Below, in pieces: positions 49,809-59,388 of a stretch of DNA of 64,000 nt. Position numbers and translations under genes: made by a program. Source of the DNA: Schauerella fraxinea (lineage in GTDB: Bacteria; Pseudomonadota; Gammaproteobacteria; Burkholderiales; Burkholderiaceae_B); NCBI GenBank assembly GCA_030849965.1, contig JAVDKL010000001.1:744001-808000 (forward strand). The letters are read 5' to 3'. Within the stretch, counting starts at the first letter, position 1. Every line of letters starts with the position of its first letter. The notes beneath the pieces were generated by a model. That model saw only the letters and a list, made by a program, of their open reading frames with translations, had not been told where the DNA came from and did not search any database.

Positions 49809-51207
49809 ACTTCTTCGGGGTGATGCGCGAGATGCGATCGCCCTGGGCATCGTCGGCGCCCTTGGATTTATTGATCACGAACACGTCGCCCTTGTTGTCG
49901 GAAACGACGTGGTTGGGGAACGTGCCGCCATCCAGGTTACCGACGATCTTGCCGTTGGCGTCGACTGCCGTCACCGTGCCGGCGCCGCGGCTGACGACGT
50001 AAGCCAGACCGCTCTTCGGTTCGAATGCCACGTTGAGCGCGCCGGCGCCCACGGCGACGGTGTGCAGCGGCTTGCCGGATTCCAGGTCGATGATGACCAG
50101 GTTATCCGAGCCTTGGGCGACCACATACAGACGCTTGCCCTTGCCATCGACGGCAATGCCTGCGCCGCCCTTGATGCCCGGTACGCGAATCACGCGCTCG
50201 ACCTTGTCGGTCTTGGTGTCGATCACGGCCGCTTCGCGCGTGGCGCCGCTGACGGTGTAGAGCTTGTGATTGACGTCGTCCAACGCGATGCTCATCGTGC
50301 TGAAGCTCTTGTCTTCATCCGACTCGATGGCGATGTTGGTCTTGTGCGCGAGCTTTTTGGTATCGAAGACGACGATCCAGTTCTTGCCCGGGGTCGACAC
50401 GTACGCCTTGTTGAGCTTCTCGTCGACGACGACATCGCGCGCGTGCGGCGCCAAGCCGGCCGGGAATTGCTTGACCAGCTTCAGATCCGATTGCTTGTAG
50501 ACGGCAACGGTGTTGTCTCGGGTATTGGTGGCCCACACATTGTTGTGCGTGTCGTCGGTCGCGACGCCGTACATGGCGAACGTGTGACCGTCGTCACGTG
50601 TGGTCACCTTGGCGGCCGACACCTTGGCCTCGGTGGCCAAGGTTTTGGCATTGAGCTTGAGCAGTTGCGATTCTTTGACCGGCGGGCGGCCGACGGCCGA
50701 CGTCACGAAGATGCGGTCATTCTTGGGGTTGTAGGCGCTTTGATAAAGGCCCTGCACCAGCTTTTCGCTCGTGACCGTGAAGGCATCCTGGCCCGACAAC
50801 GGCAGTTTGCTCGAGACTTTCAGATCGAACAGCGCCGCGGCAGTGGGATTGGCCGCGCTGGCGACGACGGGGTGCAAGCCGGGCGTGGCATCGGCGGGAA
50901 TCGCGACGGTGGCCTCAAAGCCACCCTTCTCGTTTACCGTGTAAACCTCACCGTTGTTAAGCGCCTGACCGGCACGGTACAGCGTGACCTTCTGGCCCGG
51001 CGTGAACGCGCGGCCCATCAATTTTGCTTCGGTACCGGGCAATGCGCCGGAGGAGAACACGCTGCCCTTGAAGTCGGTATCGGGTTGTTCGAACGTCGGC
51101 GCGGCGTAGGCGGCGGCGATCGACAGCGTCAGCGTTGCCAGGGCAAGGCCGGCCTGGGCCAGAACGCGGCGGCCGCTGCGGGGCGCGATCGAAGGGGTCG
51201 AATGCAT
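49807..51207 (-). CDS. YncE-like periplasmic beta-propeller protein
   Basis: This 466-residue exported protein has a signal peptide (about 1-36, cleavage near AYAAP), an N-terminal beta-sandwich-like part (about 40-130) and then a seven-bladed propeller with repeated YVxN/VIDxxxxKVxxxI elements (for example VAQGSDNLVIIDLESGKPLHTV). It resembles E. coli YncE, which is iron-regulated through Fur and of unclear function. An AGAGGAA ribosome site precedes the start. It lies just after the terminator of the NRPS operon and may be separately controlled. Confidence 0.88.
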   Translation of the reverse strand: MHSTPSIAPRSGRRVLAQAGLALATLTLSIAAAYAAPTFEQPDTDFKGSVFSSGALPGTEAKLMGRAFTPGQKVTLYRAGQALNNGEVYTVNEKGGFEATVAIPADATPGLHPVVASAANPTAAALFDLKVSSKLPLSGQDAFTVTSEKLVQGLYQSAYNPKNDRIFVTSAVGRPPVKESQLLKLNAKTLATEAKVSAAKVTTRDDGHTFAMYGVATDDTHNNVWATNTRDNTVAVYKQSDLKLVKQFPAGLAPHARDVVVDEKLNKAYVSTPGKNWIVVFDTKKLAHKTNIAIESDEDKSFSTMSIALDDVNHKLYTVSGATREAAVIDTKTDKVERVIRVPGIKGGAGIAVDGKGKRLYVVAQGSDNLVIIDLESGKPLHTVAVGAGALNVAFEPKSGLAYVVSRGAGTVTAVDANGKIVGNLDGGTFPNHVVSDNKGDVFVINKSKGADDAQGDRISRITPKK

Positions 51208-51228
51208 GGTGTTCCTCTTTGACGTGAA

Positions 51229-51269
51229 AAATGGATAACCGCTCGCACAGCCCTCAGGCGGCGAGCGGT
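51229..51269 (-). terminator. Terminator of the NRPS/exporter operon
   Basis: On the minus strand ACCGCTCGC (51261-51269) pairs with GCGAGCGGT (51238-51246), followed within a few bases by ATCCATTTTT. It lies 38 bases after the exporter stop and just before the YncE-like gene, so it probably ends the long operon. Confidence 0.7.
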
Positions 51270-51306
51270 CTACAGGAGCGCCAACGCGCTGTCGTTGGAA
51301 TCGAAA

Positions 51307-52701
51307 TCACGATCTTTTTTCCTCGTGCGGCGAAGGCGCGGCACCCGCGCCGCTACCCGGAGCGGCGGTCGACGACGCGTCATCGATCGGGCGCGAATCG
51401 ACTGCCATGGCTTGCGCCAGTGCTGTCGTCGAGGCGGCGGCCCCAGCCTGCGAACCTTCCGGCTTGCGTCCCCCTTGCAGTTGCGCTGCGCGCAATGCCG
51501 GCGACGTCGCCGCCACGGCGCTCACGGCCGCCACGCATGCCACGCCACCGATCAGCAGCGCGAGCGGTGGCGACAACATGCGCGCCACAAAACCGACCTG
51601 TACGTTGCCCAGCGCCGGGCCGATCGAGGTCTGCATCATCCAGATGCTCGACACGCGTCCCAGCAATTCGTCCGGCGTGTGGCGTTGCATCAGCGCGCCG
51701 CGCAAAATCTTGGAAATCGTATCGGCCGCACCCATCAAAGCCAGGCTGATCATCGCCCACCACAATGAGGTGCCGAGGGCCAGCAACACGATCGATACGC
51801 CCCAGACGAGCACGGCGGCGATCAGCACATGGCCGGTGTGCGCCACCCGACGCGTCCAGCCACTGCTCAACGCGGCGAGCGTGGCGCCGATGGCCGGCGC
51901 GGCATACAGGAAACCCGCTACTTGCGGCCCGCCGCTAAGGATGCGTGTGCCCCACTCGGGCAGCAAGGCCAGGGGCGTTGCAAGCACCATTGCCGCCAGG
52001 TCGATCAGCAGGAGCCCCCGCAACAGCGGGTTGGCGCGGATATAGCTCAAGCCTTCGACAAAGGACGTGGCGGCGCGCACCGGCGCCTTGCGCGGCGGTG
52101 GCGGCAGTGGCGGCAAGCGATACAGCAAGAACGGCGTGGCGAGCACACCCACGAGCACGATGCCGTAGCAGAACACCAGGCCCGGCCCGGCGATCAAGGC
52201 GCCGGCAAGCGCCGGCCCCACAATGCCGCCGATCTGCATCGACAGTCCGCCGAGCGCCGCCGCTGCGGCCAGGCGTTCGCGCCCCACCAAGGCAGGCGTG
52301 GCCGCCATCATGGCCGGCACGCTGATGCCGCCCGCCGCGCCGCTGATCATGCCGGCCACGTAGATCAAGGCGACCGTGGGCTCGGGCAGCAAGGCATTGA
52401 CGAAGAAGAGCAACACGCCCACTGCATACGCGGAGCGTGACCACAGCATGAGCGAGCGGCGGTCGCGTTGATCCGACAACACCCCGCCGGCAATCAATGC
52501 CAGCACCATCGGCACGGCCATGGCCACGTTGAGGGCCGCCACGGCCACCGACGATTGCGTGATCTGAAACAGCTGCAGACTGGCGGCCACCAGCAGCATG
52601 CCGGTCACGAGCACGGTGGCCGTGCGGGCTGCGAACGCGTACCGAAATGCCGGACTGTCGCGCAGCGGACTGATGTCCATGAAAAATGATTTAGCGGTCA
52701 T
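51307..52701 (-). CDS. MFS exporter, EntS-like
   Basis: This 464-residue major-facilitator protein has twelve spans. It starts MTAKSFFMDISPLRDSPAFRYAFAARTATVLVTGMLLVA and has the typical loop GGVLSDQRDRRSLMLWSRSAYA after span 2, matching the EntS enterobactin-exporter family. The tail beyond about residue 415 is Ala-rich and disordered. The start overlaps the NRPS stop by 11 bases; MDISPLRD at 52680 is an alternative. It is inferred to export the aryl-serine product. Confidence 0.9.
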   Translation of the reverse strand: MTAKSFFMDISPLRDSPAFRYAFAARTATVLVTGMLLVAASLQLFQITQSSVAVAALNVAMAVPMVLALIAGGVLSDQRDRRSLMLWSRSAYAVGVLLFFVNALLPEPTVALIYVAGMISGAAGGISVPAMMAATPALVGRERLAAAAALGGLSMQIGGIVGPALAGALIAGPGLVFCYGIVLVGVLATPFLLYRLPPLPPPPRKAPVRAATSFVEGLSYIRANPLLRGLLLIDLAAMVLATPLALLPEWGTRILSGGPQVAGFLYAAPAIGATLAALSSGWTRRVAHTGHVLIAAVLVWGVSIVLLALGTSLWWAMISLALMGAADTISKILRGALMQRHTPDELLGRVSSIWMMQTSIGPALGNVQVGFVARMLSPPLALLIGGVACVAAVSAVAATSPALRAAQLQGGRKPEGSQAGAAASTTALAQAMAVDSRPIDDASSTAAPGSGAGAAPSPHEEKRS

Positions 52702-55700
52702 CGAACAATGAAGAAGTAAGCGTCGTGGCGCGATCGCACGCGTCCAGATGCGCCGCCAGCAGCGGCGCAATCAACGCGGTGGCATCGGCGCCGACCATGT
52801 GCGCATGCACGCTGGGGATTTCGTGAATGTCCAACGACGCCACGTAAGGCGACCACTGGCGCGGGAACAGATTCTCGCCTTCGTGATCGAGCGCTGCGCG
52901 GAAATACATCAGATGGCCGGGATATACCGTGTGATGGTGCGCGCGCACCATCGTGTTGTTCTCGGCCACGACGCGGAAGACGCCGTCGATCATGTCGTCG
53001 GGCAGTTCACCCAGCGGGTGCCCGCTGCGGCGCAGAAAATCGACGACACCGTCACGCGTCATGGCCAGATCGATCAATCCAGCCGGGTCGTAGCCGGCGA
53101 TGTGCAGCAGCGCCTTGTAGATGGCGTCGGCCGGCGGCGCGGGTTGATCGCGCCACACATCGCAAGGATAGGCGTCGAGCATGGCGAGCGCGCCCACCGG
53201 ATGACCCCGGCGATGCAGTTCAGCCGCCATCGCTTGCACGATAATGCCGCCCACCGACCAGCCGGCCAAGTGATAGGGGCCGGCAGGCTGCAACGCGAGC
53301 AAGGCGTCCACATATTCGGACGCCATCGCAGCAATGCTTTCCGGGGCATCGGGGCAATCGGGATGCAGGCCGCGCGCTTGCAGGCCATACACCGTGCGAT
53401 CCGGCGACAGCGCACGCGCCAGCGCGCCGTAGCACCAGCTCAAGCCCCCCGCCGGATGCACACAAAACAAGGCAGGACGCTCGGCTGGACCGTGCCGCAA
53501 CCCGATCACGGCGCCGAATCCACCGGCACTCGCCGCACGCGCCTGATCGTCGCCAGCCAGCGTAGACAGCGCATCCAGATGCTGCGCCATCCGCGCCACG
53601 GTGGGATGTTCGAACACGGCGCCGAGGCTGAAGGCGTACCCCCAGCGTTGCCGGATCGCCGAGGCCAGTTGGGCAGCCAGCAATGAGTGGCCGCCAAGCT
53701 CGAAGAAGTCGTCGTCGGCGCCCTGCACCGCCACGGCATGGCCGAGCACCGCCGCAAACATCTCCGCTACCGCGCGCTCGGTGGGGGTGTTGGGCGCACG
53801 GCCGGCACTCACTGTTTGCGGCGGCTGCGGCAAGGCGCGCCGGTCCAGTTTGCCATTGCCAGTGATGGGGAGCGCCGGCAAGATCACGAAAGCCGCCGGC
53901 ACCATGTAATCGGGCAAGCGTTGGGTCGCGTGGGTGCGCAAGGCGTCGCGCGCGAGCACGGCATGATCGTGGGCGACGGCATAGGCCACGATGCGATCCT
54001 GGCCCGGCTGATCGGTCCGCACGATCACGGCGACTTGCGACACACCGGGCGCATGGGCCAGCACGGCTTCGATCTCTTCGAGCTCGATGCGCTGCCCGCG
54101 AATCTTGATCTGATGGTCGGAGCGTCCCAGAAAGACCAGCGCACCATCGGCGCGCCTGCGGGCCAGATCGCCCGTCACATACATGCGCGCGCCCTCAGCC
54201 CCGAAGGGATCGGCCACGAACCGCTCGGCCGTCAAATCGGGGCGGCCCAGATAGCCCTGCGCCAATTGGCGCCCCGCGATGTAGAGATGCCCGGCCACGC
54301 CCACCGGCAACGGCCGCAGGCAATCGTCGAGCACATACAACGCGGTGTTCCACACTGGGTAGCCGATGGGCACAGGCACCGACGGGTCGTGCGCCGCGGC
54401 GGGCCAATAGCTCACGTCGACGGCCGCTTCTGTGGGGCCATAAAGGTTATGCAGTTCAGCCGTAAACACTTGATGAAAACGATCGCGCACGGCGGCCGGC
54501 AACGCCTCGCCGCTGCAGAAGACACGCTTCAGATGCAGCCCCTTGGCCGAAGGCTCAGCTAAAAAAGCTGACAACATCGACGGCACGAAGTGCAGCGTAT
54601 CGATGCGTTGCGTGCGGACGATGTCGGCGAGCCACGCGGGATCCTTGTGCGCCTCGGGAGGCGCCACCACCAACACCCCGCCGGTGATGAGCGGCAGGAA
54701 AAACTCCCACACCGACACATCGAACGTGGCCGGCGTCTTTTGCAGCGTGCGGCATGCGGGACCGAAACCGTAATGCTCGCCCATCCACAGCAACCGATTG
54801 ACGATAGCGTCGTGGCCCACAACCACGCCTTTCGGCGCGCCGGTCGAGCCGGAGGTATAGATCACATACGCGGGATCGTCTGGCTCGGCCACGGCCAAGG
54901 TCGTCGTCGGTGCGGTGCCAAACATGGTGACGGCGGCAGCCGGCGCGGCGCTGTGTGCTGCGGCGGCTGCAGTGGCGCCCAGACGCGTGGCCGGCTCGCC
55001 TGAGAGGATCGTGTCGACGCACAACGCCGAGTCGCAAGGCACGACATCGCGCACGCTGTGCAAAGTGAGCACAGCGCGGGGTGACGCGGAGGTAAGAATG
55101 GCGGCGAGTCGATCCCGCGGATGGGCCAGATCGAGCGGCAGATAGGCGGCACCGGCGCGCATGATGGCGACGAGCGCCACAATGAGCTCGATGCTGCGCG
55201 GCAGCGCGAGCGCCACCACATCGCCGCGACCCACGCCCTGCCCGGCCAGGGTGTGCGCCAGCAGGCGGCTACGGGCATCCAGCTCGGCATACGTCAACGT
55301 TGCCCGTTCGAACACCACGGCGTCCGATGCGGCATGCGTGCGCAGGGCGTCGTCGAGCAGCGCGGCCAAGGTGGTGCGCGGCACCGCCCGCACATCGCCA
55401 TGCGCATCGCGCTGCCATTGCGTCAGCTCCACAGCCGTCAACGTGGGCACATCGGCCAGGCAATCGGCGGCCACTGCGTGCTGCAGCAGATCGGCGAGCC
55501 GCGCCAGGTGGGCGTCCACGTCCGATTGGCTATACAGCGCGGGATTGGCTTCCACGGCCAGATGAATATGCTGTCCGGCGGCGTCGCCCCGGAACGTTAA
55601 TGTGAGATCGTCGACGGGGCCGGCGCACATCACCTGCACGCGCGTGCGCAACCCGGTCAACGCAGGCGGATTATCGAATGGCAAAACGTTGATCAACGGG

Positions 55701-56731
55701 CCGAACAAGCGGCGCTGGCCGCCCAGCAAGCCCAGATCGCGCCGCAGTTGTTCGCTGCGATAACGCCCGTGACGGCGCGCACGGCGCAATGCCCGCGACG
55801 TGTCCAACATGAATGCAGCCATGGGCTGACGCTCGTCCACCTCGATCGCCACCGGCAGCACGTTCATGACCATGGCGGGCACGCGCGCGCTGGCGCTTCC
55901 AAGGCGTCCCATGTAGGGCGCGCCGACCACAGCGCGCGTGCGGCCCGTCATGCGGGCGACGTACACCGCGCTCAAGCCCAGCAGGATGTCGGGCCACGAC
56001 GCGCCCGAGCGCTGCGCCAGCGACGCGAGTTGCGCTGCAAAACGGTCCGACAGCGCCACACCCGCCTGCAAGAAGCGATGTGCCGTCAGCGGCACGCCTT
56101 CCGCCAGGCCGATCGCCGGTTCGCCACCGGCCAGCGCATCAAGCCAATACGCCCGATCGGCCACCCGCTTCTCCGATGCGAGGTACGCCGCGCTTTCGTC
56201 CATGACGTTGCTGAGCGGCGCCAGCGGCGATCCGGGCGCTTCACCCGTTACGCGCGAACGATACAGTTGCGCCACGCGCGCATCGATGAGCGCCATGCCG
56301 TAGCCATCCGCGGCCAGGTGATGCACCCGCTGATACCAGATATGCGAGGCGGGCCCCGTGCGCAGCAGCCATTGCGCCGCCATCGGGTCGTGCGCCGGAT
56401 CTGCCGGGCGCTGCATGTCGGCCGCCATCAACGTGCGTGCTCGCGCGTGCGGATCCGCATCCAGCGACACGTCGATCATCTGCAAGCGCGGACGCATTGC
56501 CGGATCGACGACACCATGCGGCACACCGTCGATGTCGACCACGCGCAAGGCCAGACTGTCGCACTCGTCCATCGCCGTATCGACCGCCCACGTGAAGGCG
56601 TCGATGTCGAGATCGCCCTCGATATCGGTGCGTTGCGCCGTATTGAAGATGGGGTTGCCCGCATCCAGGCGCTGCGCGAACCACATCCCGGCTTGCGCTT
56701 CGGTCAGCGGTGCGGTCAATCGTTGCGTCAT
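52691..56731 (-). CDS. entF: Serine-activating nonribosomal peptide synthetase, EntF-like (C-A-T-TE)
   Basis: This 1346-residue single-module NRPS has a condensation domain (about 1-430, HHLAADG at 137-143) and an adenylation domain (about 455-960, YTSGSTGAPKG near 634). A carrier domain follows (about 985-1055, LGGHS with Ser1016), then a thioesterase (about 1090-1346, GWSVGG with Ser1159, HPAGG oxyanion loop and a late His in SVHAHM). Specificity positions read D671 V672 W675 H714 F738 S740 L763 V771 D772 K961, the EntF serine code. The product should be an aryl-capped serine oligomer, released or cyclised by the thioesterase. It starts in an ATGA overlap with the carrier-protein gene. Confidence 0.95.
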   Translation of the reverse strand: MTQRLTAPLTEAQAGMWFAQRLDAGNPIFNTAQRTDIEGDLDIDAFTWAVDTAMDECDSLALRVVDIDGVPHGVVDPAMRPRLQMIDVSLDADPHARARTLMAADMQRPADPAHDPMAAQWLLRTGPASHIWYQRVHHLAADGYGMALIDARVAQLYRSRVTGEAPGSPLAPLSNVMDESAAYLASEKRVADRAYWLDALAGGEPAIGLAEGVPLTAHRFLQAGVALSDRFAAQLASLAQRSGASWPDILLGLSAVYVARMTGRTRAVVGAPYMGRLGSASARVPAMVMNVLPVAIEVDERQPMAAFMLDTSRALRRARRHGRYRSEQLRRDLGLLGGQRRLFGPLINVLPFDNPPALTGLRTRVQVMCAGPVDDLTLTFRGDAAGQHIHLAVEANPALYSQSDVDAHLARLADLLQHAVAADCLADVPTLTAVELTQWQRDAHGDVRAVPRTTLAALLDDALRTHAASDAVVFERATLTYAELDARSRLLAHTLAGQGVGRGDVVALALPRSIELIVALVAIMRAGAAYLPLDLAHPRDRLAAILTSASPRAVLTLHSVRDVVPCDSALCVDTILSGEPATRLGATAAAAAHSAAPAAAVTMFGTAPTTTLAVAEPDDPAYVIYTSGSTGAPKGVVVGHDAIVNRLLWMGEHYGFGPACRTLQKTPATFDVSVWEFFLPLITGGVLVVAPPEAHKDPAWLADIVRTQRIDTLHFVPSMLSAFLAEPSAKGLHLKRVFCSGEALPAAVRDRFHQVFTAELHNLYGPTEAAVDVSYWPAAAHDPSVPVPIGYPVWNTALYVLDDCLRPLPVGVAGHLYIAGRQLAQGYLGRPDLTAERFVADPFGAEGARMYVTGDLARRRADGALVFLGRSDHQIKIRGQRIELEEIEAVLAHAPGVSQVAVIVRTDQPGQDRIVAYAVAHDHAVLARDALRTHATQRLPDYMVPAAFVILPALPITGNGKLDRRALPQPPQTVSAGRAPNTPTERAVAEMFAAVLGHAVAVQGADDDFFELGGHSLLAAQLASAIRQRWGYAFSLGAVFEHPTVARMAQHLDALSTLAGDDQARAASAGGFGAVIGLRHGPAERPALFCVHPAGGLSWCYGALARALSPDRTVYGLQARGLHPDCPDAPESIAAMASEYVDALLALQPAGPYHLAGWSVGGIIVQAMAAELHRRGHPVGALAMLDAYPCDVWRDQPAPPADAIYKALLHIAGYDPAGLIDLAMTRDGVVDFLRRSGHPLGELPDDMIDGVFRVVAENNTMVRAHHHTVYPGHLMYFRAALDHEGENLFPRQWSPYVASLDIHEIPSVHAHMVGADATALIAPLLAAHLDACDRATTLTSSLFDDR

Positions 56732-57012
56732 GCCGGCGAGCTACCTTTCGCGGCGCGTGCCAACGCTTGTTCGGCCACGTGCCACCAATGCGCCAGCGTA
56801 GGCGTTTCGGCCAGTTCGGAAAACTGCAGATCGGCGCCGGCCGCACGCCACTGCGTGACCAGTGCCATGGCACGAATCGAATCCAGGCCCAAATCGATCA
56901 GGCTGTCGTGATCGCCTATTTCATCCGGCTCTTCATGCAACACGCGGGCAATGTCGGCCCGCATACTGTCGAGGTTCAATGCCGCGTGAGTCGTTTGCGT
57001 ATTTGCGCTCAT
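56728..57012 (-). CDS. Stand-alone aryl carrier protein
   Basis: This 94-residue carrier protein has the phosphopantetheine site Ser45 in [15 protein letters not shown]. It resembles the carrier part of EntB, but the isochorismatase domain that EntB fuses in front is absent. The ATG at 57012 overlaps the EntE stop, and its own stop overlaps the EntF start. It would hold the aryl acid loaded by EntE for condensation by EntF. The longer frame from 57168 lies in EntE and is rejected. Confidence 0.92.
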   Translation of the reverse strand: MSANTQTTHAALNLDSMRADIARVLHEEPDEIGDHDSLIDLGLDSIRAMALVTQWRAAGADLQFSELAETPTLAHWWHVAEQALARAAKGSSPA

Positions 57013-58655
57013 GCTTGTTCTCCTTGTTCGGGCGTCGTCAGACGCGCACGCAGCGCGGCGCGCAGTTCGCGGCGGCTGATTTTGAGCGCCGCCGTCTCGG
57101 CGAACTTGTCCACGAACACCACTTGATCCGGCACCTTGAAATCGGCCAGACCGCGGTCGCGAATCCATTGTTTGATCTGTGCCCCACGCGGTTTTTCGCC
57201 TTGCGCAATGATGAAGGCGCAGGTGCGTTCGCCCAGATACTCATCGGGAATCGATACCACGGCCGCATCGAATACATTGGGGTGCGCGAGCAGGTGATCC
57301 TCGATTTCCTCGGCCGAGATCTTTTCACCGGCGCGGTTGATGTGATCGGTGGCGCGGCCTTGCACCGACAGATAGCCGTCGGCATTGCGCTTGACGATAT
57401 CGCCGGTGCGGTAGAAGCCGTCTGCGGTAAACGATCGAGTATTGGCCGAATCGTTGTTGTGATAACCGCGGATGGTGTAAGGCCCGCGCGTGAGCAGATA
57501 ACCGGGTTCGCCTTCGGGCACGGGCTGCCCCAGATCGTCCACCACCAGCACTTCGTCGTCGGCGCTGATCGGGCGGCCTTGCGTATTGACGATGATGTCT
57601 TCCGGATCATCCAGGCGGGTGTAGTTCACCAACCCTTCCGCCATGCCGAATACCTGTTGCAGCGTGATGCCCAGCACCGGCCGCACGCGCCGCGCCACTT
57701 CGGGCGCAAGCTTGGCACCACCCACCTGCATCACTTTCAGCGTCGACAAATCGTGGCGGCTGTCTGGACGCGCCTGCAGCCACACCAGCAGCAGCGGCGG
57801 CACGAGGCTTGTCATCGTCACGCCTTCGCGCTCGATCAGCGGAAACGCCGCTTCGGGACTCGGCGACGGGCTCAAGACGACGCGGGCGCCGGCATACAAA
57901 GCACCGAGCACGCCCGGTGAACTCATCGGATAGTTGTGCGCGATCGGCAGTGCGGCAAGGAAGACACTATCGGCGTCCATCCCGCAGATCACATCGCTTT
58001 CGCGCAACGTGTAGATGTAGTCGTCATGCGTGCGCGGGATGAGTTTCGACAAGCCCGTGCTGCCGCCGGAAATCTGCAGAAAGGCGACGTCGGACGGTTT
58101 CGGCCCCGGACCCGCCGGCCGCGGCTGCGCACGGCCCCGCTCGGCCAGATCGGCAAAACCCACCTGCCCATCGCGATCGGGACGGGCCACGAACACCTGG
58201 CGCACGGCGGGCAGACGCTGTTGCAGCTCGGCGGCGAGATCCGCATAGTCGTAGCCCTCGTGACGCCCTGCGATCACGTAGGCGCTGGCTTCGGACGAGG
58301 ACGCGAAATGCTCGATCTCGGTAATGCGATGCGCCGGCAGCGCATACACCGGCAAGATGCCGGCGCGAAACAGCCCGAAGACGATTTCGAAAAATTCAGG
58401 GATATTGGGCAGATGCACGACCACGCGATCGCCTGCGGCAAGCCCGCTAGCGAGTAAGCCGGCCGCCATCTCATCGGCGCGGCGGTCGAGTTCGGCATAG
58501 CTCCACCGCATCTCGCCGCCTACGATGGCGATTTTTTCGGGATGGGCCTGAGCCCGCTCGCGCAACCAACCGCCAAAGGTTTCGCCGCGCCAATGGCCGG
58601 CTGCGCGATATCGCGCAGCCAAATCGTCAGGCCAGATCTGAGTGACAGGTTTCAT
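57009..58655 (-). CDS. entE: Aryl acid-AMP ligase, EntE/DhbE-like
   Basis: This 548-residue adenylating enzyme starts like EntE ([22 protein letters not shown]). ATP-binding [16 protein letters not shown] lies near 205-220, with YRTGDIV and a catalytic Lys region near the C-terminus. Pocket residues Asn241, Ser246 and Val343 ([16 protein letters not shown]) correspond, at a constant offset of six, to Asn235, Ser240 and Val337 of DhbE. Salicylate enzymes differ at the last two, so 2,3-dihydroxybenzoate is the predicted acid. It starts 1 base after the phosphopantetheinyl transferase stop. Frames opening at 58700 or 58679 are possible but less typical. Confidence 0.94.
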   Translation of the reverse strand: MKPVTQIWPDDLAARYRAAGHWRGETFGGWLRERAQAHPEKIAIVGGEMRWSYAELDRRADEMAAGLLASGLAAGDRVVVHLPNIPEFFEIVFGLFRAGILPVYALPAHRITEIEHFASSSEASAYVIAGRHEGYDYADLAAELQQRLPAVRQVFVARPDRDGQVGFADLAERGRAQPRPAGPGPKPSDVAFLQISGGSTGLSKLIPRTHDDYIYTLRESDVICGMDADSVFLAALPIAHNYPMSSPGVLGALYAGARVVLSPSPSPEAAFPLIEREGVTMTSLVPPLLLVWLQARPDSRHDLSTLKVMQVGGAKLAPEVARRVRPVLGITLQQVFGMAEGLVNYTRLDDPEDIIVNTQGRPISADDEVLVVDDLGQPVPEGEPGYLLTRGPYTIRGYHNNDSANTRSFTADGFYRTGDIVKRNADGYLSVQGRATDHINRAGEKISAEEIEDHLLAHPNVFDAAVVSIPDEYLGERTCAFIIAQGEKPRGAQIKQWIRDRGLADFKVPDQVVFVDKFAETAALKISRRELRAALRARLTTPEQGEQA

Positions 58656-58656
58656 T

Positions 58657-59388
58657 TCATCGAACACATTGAAGATCATTCCGCGCGCGCAGCAGCGCAT
58701 CCGGCGCGCAAAGCGAAAAGGTGAAAGTGGGCGCGGCGCACGGTTGCTGCATGCACACCGTGCCGCGATAACCCTGCGGCACGGGCAAGCGGGCCATCCA
58801 TCCCGGCCCTGCGGGCGTCAGGCCAGCCATAGGCGCAAAATGTGCAGCGTCGGCCGAGGCATCGTTCAAATCAGGCGTGGTAAATCCGGCAGGCATATCG
58901 CCCAGCCCTAATCCCCATGCCTTGAGAAGCGCCTCTTTCGCGGTCCACAGATCGAAGAACGCGCGCGACTGGTCGAATGCCCGGTCGACGCGCGCTTGCT
59001 CTTCGCTGCTGAACACCTGGGCGCCCACCGCCCGATAGTCAAGCGGCCGGCAATGCTCGATGTCGATCCCAACGGGCGATGCGGCTCGCGCGATCACGGC
59101 CCAGTCGCCCGCATGCGACACATTGAAATGCACATCGGCGATGTCGGCCATGTCCAATTCGGGCTTGCCGCGCGCGCCCAGCCGAAACGCCAACGACTGC
59201 GGTGCAGTGCCAAGATGCTGGGCGAGCAACAGGCGCAGCGCACCGCGGGTGACCACGTACCTGCGCGCATCGGTCGGCTGCCGCCAGCGCGTCGCACGCG
59301 CCGTCTCGATCGGCGCCAGCAGCGCCGCGAAACGCGCCAGCGTGGCAGCGTCGATGTTGGTGGGCAACAAGGTAATCGCAATCGTCAT
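58657..59388 (-). CDS. Sfp-type 4'-phosphopantetheinyl transferase
   Basis: This 243-residue Sfp/EntD-class enzyme activates carrier domains with CoA. The signatures are [22 protein letters not shown] and the metal-binding [19 protein letters not shown]. It is located directly between the ABC ATPase and EntE genes, so it is dedicated to this pathway. A GTG at 59391 is also possible, but the ATG at 59388 forms a TGATG junction with the livF stop. Confidence 0.94.
   Translation of the reverse strand: MTIAITLLPTNIDAATLARFAALLAPIETARATRWRQPTDARRYVVTRGALRLLLAQHLGTAPQSLAFRLGARGKPELDMADIADVHFNVSHAGDWAVIARAASPVGIDIEHCRPLDYRAVGAQVFSSEEQARVDRAFDQSRAFFDLWTAKEALLKAWGLGLGDMPAGFTTPDLNDASADAAHFAPMAGLTPAGPGWMARLPVPQGYRGTVCMQQPCAAPTFTFSLCAPDALLRARNDLQCVR

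Noticed and set aside
49360-51222. 620-codon plus-strand frame opposite DUF445 and YncE-like genes
   Set aside because: It spans two real minus-strand genes and the repeat gap, has no ribosome site and resembles no protein family.
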